DNA of 64,000 nucleotides from Peribacillus saganii (GCF_003429095.1 NZ_QVTE01000001.1:62001-126000), one strand, 5' to 3'; positions 1 to 9,056 are shown, counted from the first letter of the stretch. The notes: a model not told the origin generated them from the sequence alone. A program made the numbers and translations.

Positions 1-641
1 AGGACGGGCTGACACTTCATCTCGATGATTCTTGTTCATTTCATGAGCTCATCAAAGAGCTTGAAACAAAGCTATCGGCCAATTATAATTTCCAGGAAAA
101 CGATCCCATAATTTCGGTTAAAGTACATACAGGCAACAGGTTTTTAACGGAAGAGCAGTATGAGGAAATCCAGGAGCTTATCCAGACAAAGAAAAAACTG
201 TCTGTTGAAAGTATAACTTCTAATGTCATTTCCAAGGATGAGGCCCAAAGATGGAAGGAAGAAAACGAGATTACGACAATTGCAAGAATTGTCAGGTCCG
301 GGCAGATATTAGAAGTTCCAGGTGATTTATTGCTGATTGGCGATGTGAATCCTGGCGGGACGGTATCGGCTGGAGGCAATGTTTTTATCATGGGTGTTCT
401 AAAGGGTATTGTTCATGCCGGGTCTACGGGAAATTCGGGCGCAGTGATTGCAGCTTCTGTAATGAAGCCCTCACAGCTGCGGATTGCGGGAATGATGCAT
501 CGTACTCCGGACCAATATTCTGAGGAAGGCCAAGAGATGGAATGCGCCTTTATTGATGACAGTAATCAGATTATAGTAGATAAGCTGCAGGTTTTAAAGA
601 AATATAGACCTAATTTTGATAGATTAGAAGGGGGACTCTAA
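1..641 (+). CDS. minC: Septum site-determining protein MinC (3' part)
   Basis: Inhibitor of FtsZ assembly that works with MinD to keep the division septum away from the poles. The window opens inside the gene; the frame begins at base 3 and 212 codons plus stop remain. The C-terminal beta-helix domain that binds MinD is visible, with the characteristic GDVNPGG turn around base 340 and the repeated glycine pattern of the family (VSAGGNVFIMG). The N-terminal FtsZ-binding domain is only partly present. The stop codon lies 2 bases before minD, so the two are co-transcribed. Identification is firm; the true start lies outside the window. Confidence 0.95.
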   Translation, partial: DGLTLHLDDSCSFHELIKELETKLSANYNFQENDPIISVKVHTGNRFLTEEQYEEIQELIQTKKKLSVESITSNVISKDEAQRWKEENEITTIARIVRSGQILEVPGDLLLIGDVNPGGTVSAGGNVFIMGVLKGIVHAGSTGNSGAVIAASVMKPSQLRIAGMMHRTPDQYSEEGQEMECAFIDDSNQIIVDKLQVLKKYRPNFDRLEGGL

Positions 642-643
642 TC

Positions 644-1447
644 GTGGGAGAGGCAATAGTTATTACTTCCGGTAAAGGCGGGGTCGGGAAAACGACAACT
701 TCAGCCAATTTGGGAACATCGTTAGCTCTTCTTGGCAAAAAGGTTTGCCTGGTTGACACTGATATCGGGCTTCGCAATCTTGATGTGGTGATGGGTCTTG
801 AAAACCGTATTATTTATGACTTGGTCGATGTAATTGAAGGGCGCTGCAAACTTCATCAGGCTCTGGTTAAGGATAAGCGATTCGACGATTTGTTATATTT
901 GCTGCCGGCTGCTCAAACTAGTGATAAGACTGCTGTGACGCCTGAGCAGATGAAAAAGCTTGTGGATGGACTGAAGCAGGATTACGATTATATTGTGATC
1001 GATTGCCCTGCAGGGATTGAGCAGGGTTTTAAGAATGCAGTTGCGGGAGCTGATAAGGCAATCGTTGTTACAACTCCTGAAGTTTCCGCCGTCCGTGATG
1101 CAGACCGGATTATCGGTTTGCTAGAGAAGGAAGAGAATGTGGAAGCACCTAAACTTGTCATCAACCGGATTAGGAGCCATATGCTTAAAAGCGGGGAAAT
1201 GTTAGATATCGACGAAATTACTGCACATTTATCGATTGACCTGATTGGGATTGTGGTTGATGATGACCAAGTAATTAGGGCTTCGAACCAAGGTGAACCT
1301 ATTGCCCTTGATCCGAATAACCGTGCGTCCATTGCTTACAGAAATATCGCGCGCCGCATCCTGGGGGAATCTGTGCCGCTAAAACCGCTGGAAGATGAAT
1401 CAAAAGGCTTCATGGCAAAAGTAAAAAAACTATTTGGTGTACGCTAA
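644..1447 (+). CDS. minD: Septum site-determining ATPase MinD
   Basis: Membrane-cycling ParA/MinD-family ATPase that recruits MinC to the membrane. It has 267 residues, the usual family length. The deviant Walker A motif GKGGVGKTT lies at residues 10-18, and VDTDIGLRN and VIDCPAG follow as switch/Walker B elements. The C-terminus (KGFMAKVKKLFG) is the amphipathic membrane-targeting helix. It starts at GTG, with a strong AGAAGGGGG ribosome site overlapping the end of minC. A terminator follows directly, so minCD ends the operon here. Confidence 0.97.
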   Translation: MGEAIVITSGKGGVGKTTTSANLGTSLALLGKKVCLVDTDIGLRNLDVVMGLENRIIYDLVDVIEGRCKLHQALVKDKRFDDLLYLLPAAQTSDKTAVTPEQMKKLVDGLKQDYDYIVIDCPAGIEQGFKNAVAGADKAIVVTTPEVSAVRDADRIIGLLEKEENVEAPKLVINRIRSHMLKSGEMLDIDEITAHLSIDLIGIVVDDDQVIRASNQGEPIALDPNNRASIAYRNIARRILGESVPLKPLEDESKGFMAKVKKLFGVR

Positions 1448-1454
1448 TTGATAG

Positions 1455-1490
1455 AAAGGCTCCACTGCTTTTTGCGGTGGAGCCTTTTTA
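1455..1490 (+). terminator. Rho-independent terminator after minD
   Basis: An 11-bp stem, AAAGGCTCCAC pairing with GTGGAGCCTTT, with a short T-rich loop and trailing T's. It closes the minCD transcript. Confidence 0.9.
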
Positions 1491-1624
1491 GTTCTGTGAA
1501 TCGGTAAAATTTGCAACCTATCTTTCAATTTGAGTACTCCAAAAACAAGTCTTTGGCCTTCCGAGCGGCTGAAAAAATCTTCCTGCCTATCCGCTTCTTA
1601 TTAATCCCGGCATTAATCTATTTT

Positions 1625-1654
1625 GTCATAGCATGGACAAGTCGCTCATACAAT
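1625..1654 (+). promoter_or_regulatory. Sigma-E-type promoter of the spoIVF operon
   Basis: GTCATAGC (1625-1632) and CATACAAT (1647-1654) are separated by 14 bases. This closely matches the mother-cell sigma-E consensus (-35 GTCATATT-like, -10 CATACAAT). It lies about 45 bases before the spoIVFA start chosen here, and the B. subtilis spoIVF operon is known to be sigma-E dependent. An upstream in-frame ATG at 1633 lies inside this promoter and so cannot be the start. Confidence 0.8.
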
Positions 1655-1698
1655 GTGTAACAAAAGTACTTGTTCGAAGCAGGGGGTCGAGTGGAGAT

Positions 1699-2469
1699 AT
1701 GAAGGATAGACGAAAAGAGATACGGAATCGGATTGCGAAGCGGAAGAAGATGAGTGGGACACGGCCGTCAGGTTTTACGCCGCCCATTTATGATGAAGAG
1801 AAATACGGCTTTGAGCGGCTGCCGGCCTATGAGGGGACACCATCAGACCTTGATCATCCTTTATTTAAAAAGGAAGTCTTTTATTTTAAAATACTGGCTG
1901 CCCTGTGCCTGTTCCTCATCACGGCCGTTTTGTTCAAACATCCTTCGGAAAAGCTTGATGCAGCCCGGAACTTTGTCAGTAACACAATGGAAACGGAAAT
2001 GCAGTTTGCGGCCATTTCGAACTGGTATGAAGAAACATTTGGAAAGCCGATTGCTTTTTTGCCCCCAGATACCGGGAAATCCGAACAGGCTGAAAAAACT
2101 ATAGCCAATACCGAATATGCATTGCCTGCATCAGGAAGAATTATGGAGCCCTTTGAGGTAAATGGCGAAGGAATCATGATAGAGACTGGTCTGGGTTCAA
2201 AGGTGGAGGCAGTTAATGAAGGAATTGTTATTTTTGCTGGTGTGAAAGAACAGCTGGGCAAGACTGTGATTATCCAGCATTATGATAAGAGCGAATCCTG
2301 GTATGGCGGGCTGGAGAGGGTTGATGTACTGCTGTATGACCCTGTAAGCAAGGGGAAATCAATAGGAACAGTCGCTCCAAGTGAGGATGCTTCCAAAGGT
2401 TCCTTTTACTTAGCAATTAAAAAGGACGATATTTTTATCGACCCAAATAAGGTGATATCTTTTGAATGA
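1699..2469 (+). CDS. spoIVFA: Stage IV sporulation protein FA (SpoIVFA)
   Basis: Mother-cell membrane protein that, in B. subtilis, anchors and inhibits the intramembrane protease SpoIVFB in the outer forespore membrane with BofA. The chosen ATG gives 256 residues and a basic N-terminus (EIRNRIAKRKK) like known SpoIVFA. One transmembrane segment lies near residues 62-82. A degenerate LytM/M23-like domain (PASGRIMEPF, GEGIMIETG) ends in the conserved FIDPNKVISFE. The longer in-frame start at 1633 is rejected because it overlaps the promoter. The gene overlaps spoIVFB by 8 bases, indicating translational coupling. Confidence 0.93.
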   Translation: MKDRRKEIRNRIAKRKKMSGTRPSGFTPPIYDEEKYGFERLPAYEGTPSDLDHPLFKKEVFYFKILAALCLFLITAVLFKHPSEKLDAARNFVSNTMETEMQFAAISNWYEETFGKPIAFLPPDTGKSEQAEKTIANTEYALPASGRIMEPFEVNGEGIMIETGLGSKVEAVNEGIVIFAGVKEQLGKTVIIQHYDKSESWYGGLERVDVLLYDPVSKGKSIGTVAPSEDASKGSFYLAIKKDDIFIDPNKVISFE

Positions 2470-3328
2470 ATATATTCAGCTTCTGTTAAAGATGAGAATT
2501 CATCCTACCCTTTGGCTGGTTATCGGCATTTCGGTTGTTACCGCACATTTCATCCCTGTATTGATGCTTCTTTGCATTGTTTTCTTTCATGAAATGGGAC
2601 ACGCATTTGCTGCTCAGTTTTATAAATGGAGGATAAAGTCCATCGAGCTGCTGCCCTTTGGTGGTGCCGTGGTTACGGAGGAGTATGGGAACCGGACCCT
2701 AAAGGAAGATCTGATGGTGATCCTTGCGGGACCCATCCAGCACTTATGGCTGATTGGTGCAGCGTTTTTACTGTATTCAGCCTCGATCCTCCCGCATGTA
2801 CTATTTGAACAATTCTTATATATGAATCTGGCTGTCCTCCTGTTTAACCTGCTTCCTATTTGGCCGCTGGATGGCGGAAAGCTGTTATTTTTGATTTTTT
2901 CCCTTTCCCGTTCGTTTTTGGACGCGCATAGGGTTACGCTTTTGTTTTCGATTGTATTTTCTATTTTATTTGTTTTTATTGCAGCTATTATTAGTCCCTT
3001 TAATTTAAATATATGGATTATCGCCGGTTTTCTATTTTTTTCACTCACCGTTGAATGGAGGCAGCGGCATTACGCGTTCATCCGCTTTCTGCTGGAGCGT
3101 CATTATGGGAGGATGGACAGTCCAGGAAAGCTGACTCCGCTTGCAGTTGATGAAAGTGAGAATATATACCATGTGCTGGAGAAATTTCGCAGGGGCTGCA
3201 AGCATCCAATCATTATCCTGCAAAATGGCAAAGAAAAAGGCGCGCTTGATGAGAACGAGATTCTTCATGCTTACTTTTCTGATAAGCTGACAAACATTAA
3301 AGTCGGAGACCTGTTATATTCATGGTAA
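2462..3328 (+). CDS. spoIVFB: Site-2-type intramembrane metalloprotease SpoIVFB
   Basis: Processes pro-sigma-K in the mother cell. It has 288 residues, several transmembrane helices, the zinc motif HEMGH at residues 43-47 and the third ligand Asp137 in NLLPIWPLDGGK. A C-terminal CBS-like region (CKHPIIIL..DENEILHAYF) follows. Start is TTG with an AAGGTGAT ribosome site inside spoIVFA; the protein sequence from this codon aligns with the known N-terminus (MNEYIQLLLKMRIHP). Co-transcribed with its inhibitor spoIVFA. Confidence 0.96.
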   Translation: MNEYIQLLLKMRIHPTLWLVIGISVVTAHFIPVLMLLCIVFFHEMGHAFAAQFYKWRIKSIELLPFGGAVVTEEYGNRTLKEDLMVILAGPIQHLWLIGAAFLLYSASILPHVLFEQFLYMNLAVLLFNLLPIWPLDGGKLLFLIFSLSRSFLDAHRVTLLFSIVFSILFVFIAAIISPFNLNIWIIAGFLFFSLTVEWRQRHYAFIRFLLERHYGRMDSPGKLTPLAVDESENIYHVLEKFRRGCKHPIIILQNGKEKGALDENEILHAYFSDKLTNIKVGDLLYSW

Positions 3329-3397
3329 TTATGATATTCTTTTTTCAATAATCGGCTGTCTGTGCGCAGCAGTCATATTGGAGAAGGGATTTTTTTT

Positions 3398-4888
3398 ATG
3401 AAAAAAATAATCATTAACATGATCGGCAGGGAAAAACGATATGCTGTAATCGAAGATGGTGAGCTTGTGAAGCTGGAATTGCTTCCGCCTCAACAGGCAT
3501 CTGCTGTAGGAAATATATACACGGGTCAAGTAACTAAGGTATTACCGGGCATGGATGCGGCCTTTATCGATTATGGTGCAGAGAAGAACGGATTCCTGCA
3601 TCGTGATCAGCTGCCGTCCTTTCAGCGCGCAAAAAGAGCCGGGAATCTGAGTGGGAACGAAAAGATCAATCAGTTCATCCGTCAGGGCGAGAAACTTCTG
3701 ATCCAGGTGGTAAGGGATGGGAGCGGCAATAAAGGGGCTCGGCTTACCGGAATTATCGAGCTCTCATCAGACAATCTTGTTTATATGCACGGGATTGACT
3801 ATGTTGGTGTATCCAAGAAATTTAGTGATCCAGCAAAACAGGAAAAGTGGAGAAAACGTGCTGCATCCCACAAAGAAGACGACGAAGGGCTCATCGTCCG
3901 CACATCGATGGAAAATCAGCCCGAAACGGCTATGATAAAGACAATAGAGGAGCTGCGGGCGGAATTTAAAGTAATAGAGCAGGCCCTTCGAATGGAAAAA
4001 AGGCCGGGACTGGTTAAAGCAGCAGATACGTTAATGGAATCGATAAAGTCAGAAATATCCACTGCCAACTGGGGAGAGGTCGTACTGGATGACAGCGCCG
4101 GTTACCGGCAGCTCGGAAAATGGCTTGAAAATCATGGCTCGGATTGGCAAATCCTGCTCCACAAAGGGCCGGAAAATATCTTCACTGCTTATAAATTACA
4201 GAATCAAATCGAGCAGGCTGGAAAAAAAATCGTTTGGCTTGAACATGGTTCCTATCTAATCATTGAAGAAACAGAAGCCTTTACCGTTATTGATGTAAAT
4301 ACAGGAAAATTCACCGGCAAGCGGGAAAAAGAAGCAACTTTGACCGAAACAAACCGGAACGCTGCTAAGGAGATTGCTAAGCAGCTAAGGTTAAGAAATA
4401 TTGGGGGAATCATCCTGGTTGATTTCATTAACATGAAGGATGAAGCTGATAAACGCTCGGTCATCTCTATATTAAAGGAAGAAAGCAAGAAAGACGAAAT
4501 GCGTGTACAAATCGGGAGTTTTTCTTCACTGGGAATTCTCGAAATGACTCGCAAAAAAACGACTCCTTCCCTTAGTGAACGAATGAACGTATCTTGTCCT
4601 GTATGCAAAGGTAGCGGAAAAGTCGAAAGCTCCGAATCACTTGCCTTCAGGCTGGAAAGAGAACTGCTAGAACACAAGCAGACCGATGGTGAGGCTGTGT
4701 GGATAGAGGCTCCGCAAAGTATCATTGATGTTCTTTCAGGGGACAAGGATTCCTTCCTTCCTACTCTGGAAGAGGCGATTGCAAAGAAATTGCTGTTTTC
4801 TGTAATGCCCGAAAATATAAATACTTATCGTATCCGCCATTTCGGCAGTATAGAGGAAATAACCGAAAGACAAAAAAAGTCTATCTAA
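3398..4888 (+). CDS. rng: Ribonuclease E/G family protein (RNase G)
   Basis: Endoribonuclease of the RNase E/G family with 496 residues. In order there are an N-terminal S1 RNA-binding domain (IYTGQVTKVLPGMDAAFIDYG), the catalytic core with the metal-binding aspartates in FTVIDVNTG and ILVDFINM, and the zinc-link CPVCKGSG near residue 408. Its likely job is RNA processing and decay. It sits between spoIVFB and rplU. B. subtilis has no RNase E/G, while other Bacillaceae carry one here. The ATG is preceded by GGAGAAGGGA with a T-rich spacer. An upstream in-frame start at 3362 lacks a ribosome site. Confidence 0.92.
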   Translation: MKKIIINMIGREKRYAVIEDGELVKLELLPPQQASAVGNIYTGQVTKVLPGMDAAFIDYGAEKNGFLHRDQLPSFQRAKRAGNLSGNEKINQFIRQGEKLLIQVVRDGSGNKGARLTGIIELSSDNLVYMHGIDYVGVSKKFSDPAKQEKWRKRAASHKEDDEGLIVRTSMENQPETAMIKTIEELRAEFKVIEQALRMEKRPGLVKAADTLMESIKSEISTANWGEVVLDDSAGYRQLGKWLENHGSDWQILLHKGPENIFTAYKLQNQIEQAGKKIVWLEHGSYLIIEETEAFTVIDVNTGKFTGKREKEATLTETNRNAAKEIAKQLRLRNIGGIILVDFINMKDEADKRSVISILKEESKKDEMRVQIGSFSSLGILEMTRKKTTPSLSERMNVSCPVCKGSGKVESSESLAFRLERELLEHKQTDGEAVWIEAPQSIIDVLSGDKDSFLPTLEEAIAKKLLFSVMPENINTYRIRHFGSIEEITERQKKSI

Positions 4889-4926
4889 ATATATTTGTCT
4901 TATGTATAATACTTTGCAATAACATA

Positions 4927-4956
4927 TTGACACCACATAGGTATTCATGATAGGAT
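4927..4956 (+). promoter_or_regulatory. Candidate sigma-A promoter of rplU operon
   Basis: TTGACA (4927-4932), an 18-base spacer and TAGGAT (4951-4956). The -35 is consensus and the -10 is weaker. Transcription would begin just before the L21 leader. Confidence 0.6.
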
Positions 4957-4962
4957 TTTAAT

Positions 4963-5060
4963 GTTATGTTTGTAGCACCCGTGCTACAACCGCTCAGAAC
5001 AGGTATTAAGCTTTTGCATAGATGCAGAACACCTGTGATTGGCGAGTCTGAGTTTAATAA
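4963..5060 (+). promoter_or_regulatory. Ribosomal protein L21 leader RNA
   Basis: The leader before rplU contains a hairpin TTGTAGCAC/GTGCTACAA and a downstream CAGGTATT...AACACCTG pairing with a long interior segment, ending in the rplU ribosome site AAGGAGGTG. Position and content match the known Firmicutes L21 leader, thought to mediate feedback by L21. Boundaries are approximate and no covariance search was possible. Confidence 0.75.
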
Positions 5061-5072
5061 GGAGGTGCAGGT

Positions 5073-5381
5073 ATGTACGCAATTATCGAAACTGGCGGCA
5101 AGCAAGTTAAAGTAGCAGCAGGCGATGTGGTATACGTTGAAAAATTAGACGTAGAAGCAGGCGAAACTGTAACTTTTGACAAGGTTTTATTCGTAGGCGG
5201 CGACAATGTTAAAGTAGGTGCTCCATTGGTGGAAGGCGCTACTGTAACAGGTAAAGTTGAAAAGCAAGGCCGTGCTAAGAAAATCATCGTTTTCAAATAT
5301 AAAGCGAAGAAAAATAACCGTAAAAAGCAAGGTCATCGTCAGCCATACACTAAAGTTGTTATTGATGCAATCAACGCGTAA
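5073..5381 (+). CDS. rplU: 50S ribosomal protein L21
   Basis: 102-residue large-subunit protein that binds 23S rRNA. The sequence starts with the hallmark [11 protein letters not shown] and ends with the conserved basic tail ([16 protein letters not shown]). A strong AAGGAGGTG site precedes the ATG. It is first gene of the rplU-prp-rpmA operon, behind the L21 leader. Confidence 0.98.
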   Translation: MYAIIETGGKQVKVAAGDVVYVEKLDVEAGETVTFDKVLFVGGDNVKVGAPLVEGATVTGKVEKQGRAKKIIVFKYKAKKNNRKKQGHRQPYTKVVIDAINA

Positions 5382-5392
5382 GGCGTGATAAG

Positions 5393-5728
5393 ATGATTAA
5401 AGTTACAATCGAGTATGAAAGTACAGAAGTGATCTCTTCGTTTACGTTAAGCGGACATGCTGACTTTGCCAAACATGGTTCAGATATTGTTTGTGCGGGT
5501 GTTTCTGCAGTTTCCTTTGGGACTGTGAACGCAATCATGTCGTTAACTGGCGTAGAGCCTGAGATTGAGCAGGGCGGTAATGGGGGCTATCTCCGCTGTG
5601 CGATTCCGAGAGATATTCCTATGGAAGCACAAGAGAAGGTCCAGTTGCTGCTGAAAGGCATGCTGATATCACTTCAAACGGTTGAACGTGATTACGGTAA
5701 ATACATTCAAATTAACTTAAATAAATAG
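5393..5728 (+). CDS. prp: Ribosomal-processing cysteine protease Prp (YsxB)
   Basis: Cysteine protease that removes the N-terminal extension of ribosomal protein L27 in Firmicutes. It has 111 residues. The catalytic histidine and cysteine are His22 (GHADFAKHGSD) and Cys34 (DIVCAGVSA), as in the S. aureus enzyme. It lies between rplU and rpmA. The downstream L27 here does carry the cleavable extension, so enzyme and substrate are adjacent and both intact. Confidence 0.95.
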   Translation: MIKVTIEYESTEVISSFTLSGHADFAKHGSDIVCAGVSAVSFGTVNAIMSLTGVEPEIEQGGNGGYLRCAIPRDIPMEAQEKVQLLLKGMLISLQTVERDYGKYIQINLNK

Positions 5729-6031
<303 letters not shown>

Positions 6032-6043
6032 TATTATGCAACT

Positions 6044-6080
6044 AAGAAAACTCTAACCCACAGGTTAGAGTTTTCTTTTT
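6044..6080 (+). terminator. Rho-independent terminator after rpmA
   Basis: A perfect stem, AAGAAAACTCTAACC pairing with GGTTAGAGTTTTCTT, with a CACA loop and T run. Confidence 0.95.
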
Positions 6081-6120
6081 TAAAAGATCAGAAGGTATTA
6101 CTTTTTTGAACAAGGTACAG

Positions 6121-6306
6121 ATGTCTAGTTCCAGCGCCCAGCCCCTCGAGGTCATAAGCCAATCACTTCGGAAGGCAAAAAGCGCCTTCTGTCAGCGCTT
6201 GTCTTATGCTTGTCGGAGGCCCACAGGATGTGGGTCAGAACGGCGTTGCCACAGGACGTGGCGAATTTAGCTGTTCTTCCTCTAAAACAGGGCGCTTGCA
6301 CTTTTA
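6121..6306 (+). repeat. Structured intergenic repeat, copy 1a (type A)
   Basis: Member of the dispersed family described under findings. It begins ATGTCTAGTTCCAGCGCCCA and ends CAGGGCGCTTGC. It has the GAAGGC/GCCTTC hairpin, two AGGA-loop hairpins (CCCAC-AGGAT-GTGGG at 6220-6234 and GCCAC-AGGAC-GTGGC at 6248-6262) and the outer stem AGAACGGC/GCTGTTCT. The GTTGTGAC hairpin is missing. Short ORFs in it are not genes. Confidence 0.85.
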
Positions 6307-6310
6307 TGTG

Positions 6311-6466
6311 ATGTTTAGCTGCAGCGACCAGCCACTCGAGGGCGGACTTGCACAGGACAAGGAATGCTACGGAAGCGATACATCGCACGAACAAAGCGAC
6401 AGCTTTGTGAGGACATGGCGTTTTTAGCCGTTCTTCCTCTAACCAGGGCGCTTATACGCTTTTCTT
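6311..6466 (+). repeat. Structured intergenic repeat, copy 1b (type B)
   Basis: Second unit in direct tandem with copy 1a. It starts ATGTTTAGCTGCAGCGACCA and ends CCAGGGCGCTTATACGCTTTTC. Instead of the AGGA-loop core it carries the GCGAT/ATCGC hairpin (6375-6386) and the ACAAAGC-GACA-GCTTTGT hairpin (6391-6408). Confidence 0.8.
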
Positions 6467-6649
6467 ACGAAATAATACGCTGTTGCCCGCTTTTTTGATA
6501 TACTTATTAAAAGCGAGGGCGGCGGCTGAAAATACTAAAGGCCAAACGTTGTTCAAATTACGAACAGAGGAATTTTATCCCCTTACATTAAACTAATTCA
6601 GGCGGCTTGACGAGGATAAGTTCTTTATTTTACTTTTGGGAGCTTATTA

Positions 6650-7201
6650 ATGAAAAAAGAATGGAATACAGTGGAGATTCTTCGCCACTCAAGACATGAC
6701 TGGTTAAATAAAATCCAGCTGATTAAAGGGAATCTTGATTTAAATAAGATAGACCGCGTCCGAATGATCATTGATGAAATCATCATTGAAACTCAGCAGG
6801 AAGCAAAACTTTCCAATCTTGCCATGCCAAAGTTTTCCGAACTTCTTTTAACATCAAATTGGAGCAGTAAACCATTTTTACTTGAATATGAGGTGATGGA
6901 TACAGTTGCTGGCTGTTCATTATTGGATGATTGTATCTTTAGCTGGACAGAAAATTTTTTCCTTCTGCTTTCAGATACGCTTGATCCCATGGCGGAAAAT
7001 TCCTTGCACATATTTATAAGTTACTGCGGTGAAAATATACGGTTTTCCTTCGATTTGCAGGGAAGAATAAGAAATGAAGATAGTTTGCGTTTCTTTTTTC
7101 AGGAAACGCCCTCTGAAAAAGGGGAAGTATCCGTAATAGTGATGAATGAGCAGGAGCTTTTCTTCCATATAGATGTCAACTGTAGCGAATTACGGAAATA
7201 A
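6650..7201 (+). CDS. spo0B: Sporulation phosphotransferase Spo0B
   Basis: Carries phosphate from Spo0F to Spo0A in the sporulation phosphorelay. It has 183 residues. The N-terminal helical hairpin contains RHSRHDWLNKIQLIKGNL; the histidine of HDW (His16) corresponds to the phosphorylated His30 in B. subtilis. The C-terminal part is the divergent, non-ATP-binding kinase-like domain. It lies directly upstream of obg, as in B. subtilis. The N-terminus is about 14 residues shorter than the B. subtilis protein. A GGGAG site precedes the ATG. Confidence 0.93.
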   Translation: MKKEWNTVEILRHSRHDWLNKIQLIKGNLDLNKIDRVRMIIDEIIIETQQEAKLSNLAMPKFSELLLTSNWSSKPFLLEYEVMDTVAGCSLLDDCIFSWTENFFLLLSDTLDPMAENSLHIFISYCGENIRFSFDLQGRIRNEDSLRFFFQETPSEKGEVSVIVMNEQELFFHIDVNCSELRK

Positions 7202-7265
7202 TTCTAATGATATTTGGTAAGTAAACGGCATCAATGGACTACATACAAAGAAGGAAGTGATCAGG

Positions 7266-8555
7266 ATGTTTGTCGATCAGGTCAAGATATACGTTAAAGC
7301 TGGCGATGGCGGTAATGGGATGGTTGCATACCGCCGTGAGAAATATGTTCCAAAAGGCGGTCCTGCGGGCGGAGACGGCGGTAACGGCGCTAACGTCGTT
7401 TTTGAAGTAGAAGAAGGATTGCGGACTTTAATGGATTTCCGTTATCAGCGCCATTTTAAGGCTTCCCGCGGTGAGCACGGAATGTCAAAGGGAATGCACG
7501 GAAAAAATGCTTCTGATATGGTTGTCAAGGTTCCGCCGGGAACAGTGGTACTTGATGAGGATACAAAGGAAGTTATTGCCGATCTTGTTGAGCATGGCCA
7601 GCGGGCTGTTATCGCTAAAGGAGGCCGAGGTGGCAGAGGAAATTCGCGTTTTGCGACAGCTTCCAACCCAGCTCCTGAGTTTGCCGAAAATGGAGAGCCA
7701 GGTCAGGAACGGAATGTGGTCATGGAGCTTAAATTGCTGGCGGATGCGGGGCTAGTCGGGTTCCCAAGCGTCGGTAAATCTACGCTTCTTTCTGTCATTT
7801 CTGCGGCAAAGCCAAAGATTGCAGATTATCATTTTACAACGATCGTTCCAAACCTTGGGATGGTTGAAACAGAGGATGGCCGCGATTTTGTGGTTGCGGA
7901 TCTGCCAGGATTAATTGAGGGGGCCCATCAGGGTGTCGGGCTGGGCCATCAGTTTTTAAGGCATATAGAAAGAACAAGAGTAATTGTCCATGTTATTGAT
8001 ATGTCAGGATTGGAAGGGCGAGACCCATATGAAGATTACCTGACAATCAATAAAGAGCTTGAGGAATATAATCTGCGCCTTACAGAGCGTCCGCAAATAA
8101 TTGCTGCCAATAAAATGGACATGCCGGATTCTGAAGAGAACTTAAAGAAGTTTAAAGAGAAGCTGCAGGATGATGTACCGGTATTCAGTATCTCCGCTGT
8201 TACACGTGAAGGGTTAAGGGATTTGCTTTTTGCTGTAGCTGATAAAATTGAAGCTACACCGGAATTCCCGCTTCAGCATCAGGAAGAGGAAACTGGCATC
8301 CACCGAGTTTTGTATAAGCACGAGGCTGCACAGGCAGGCTTCTCGATCACAAGAGATCCGGATGGGGCCTTTGTCCTTTCAGGTCCAAAGGTAGAGAAGG
8401 CATTTAAAATGACAGACTTTCAACGGGATGAGTCTGTCAAGCGGTTTGCCAGACAGCTGCGCTCTTTCGGTGTCGACGATGCTCTTAGAGAAAGAGGAGC
8501 CAAGAACGGTGACGTAGTAAGGCTTCTTGATTTTGAATTCGAATTTGTGGATTGA
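7266..8555 (+). CDS. obg: GTPase Obg
   Basis: Essential ribosome-associated GTPase of 429 residues. It has the glycine-rich Obg fold at the N-terminus ([25 protein letters not shown]), then the G domain with GFPSVGKST (G1), DLPGLIEGA (G3) and NKMD (G4), and a C-terminal OCT domain. The ATG at 7266 is 9 bases after AAGGAAG; the in-frame GTG at 7257 is too close. It follows spo0B and precedes pheB. Confidence 0.97.
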   Translation: MFVDQVKIYVKAGDGGNGMVAYRREKYVPKGGPAGGDGGNGANVVFEVEEGLRTLMDFRYQRHFKASRGEHGMSKGMHGKNASDMVVKVPPGTVVLDEDTKEVIADLVEHGQRAVIAKGGRGGRGNSRFATASNPAPEFAENGEPGQERNVVMELKLLADAGLVGFPSVGKSTLLSVISAAKPKIADYHFTTIVPNLGMVETEDGRDFVVADLPGLIEGAHQGVGLGHQFLRHIERTRVIVHVIDMSGLEGRDPYEDYLTINKELEEYNLRLTERPQIIAANKMDMPDSEENLKKFKEKLQDDVPVFSISAVTREGLRDLLFAVADKIEATPEFPLQHQEEETGIHRVLYKHEAAQAGFSITRDPDGAFVLSGPKVEKAFKMTDFQRDESVKRFARQLRSFGVDDALRERGAKNGDVVRLLDFEFEFVD

Positions 8556-8585
8556 TTTTGCCGCAGTAAATGAGGTGTGCGGATT

Positions 8586-9035
8586 TTGAATAAAACCGAT
8601 CAAAAGTTTTATTTGGTTCGTGAAGATGTGCTTCCAGAAGCTATGAAAAAAACACTGGATGCCAAGAAGCTGATTGAGCGGGGAAAGGCAGGTTCAGTAT
8701 GGGAAGCTGTCCAAACGGTCGATTTAAGCAGGAGTGCATTTTATAAATACAGGGATACAGTTTTTCCTTTTCATACGATTGTGAAAGAAAGGCTAATCAC
8801 ACTCTTCTTTCACCTGGAGGATCGCTCGGGAACGCTTTCGCAGCTTTTGGGTGTCGTGGCTACCGCGGGCTGCAATGTGCTGACGATTCACCAAACGATA
8901 CCCCTTCAAGGAAGAGCGAATGTTACACTTTCTTTGAATACAAGCGGTATGGTAATGGAAATTGAAGACATGCTGACAAGGCTAAGAAAGATGGAGTTCG
9001 TAGAAAAAGTAGAAGTTCTCAGCTCAGGTGCTTAA
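8586..9035 (+). CDS. pheB: ACT domain protein PheB
   Basis: 149-residue protein with a conserved N-terminal part ([30 protein letters not shown]) and a C-terminal ACT amino-acid-binding domain ([37 protein letters not shown]). Linked to phenylalanine biosynthesis by its position before pheA; its exact role is unsettled in the family. Start is TTG at 8586, nine bases after GAGGTG; the in-frame GTG at 8577 abuts the ribosome site. The same reading frame continues after the stop into the small membrane peptide. Confidence 0.9.
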   Translation: MNKTDQKFYLVREDVLPEAMKKTLDAKKLIERGKAGSVWEAVQTVDLSRSAFYKYRDTVFPFHTIVKERLITLFFHLEDRSGTLSQLLGVVATAGCNVLTIHQTIPLQGRANVTLSLNTSGMVMEIEDMLTRLRKMEFVEKVEVLSSGA

Positions 9036-9056
9036 TTAACAAAAGGTATCCGTCAA

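Noticed and set aside
1633..1698. Longer spoIVFA start at the ATG at 1633
   Set aside because: It lies inside the sigma-E promoter, lacks a ribosome site, and adds residues not seen in the family.
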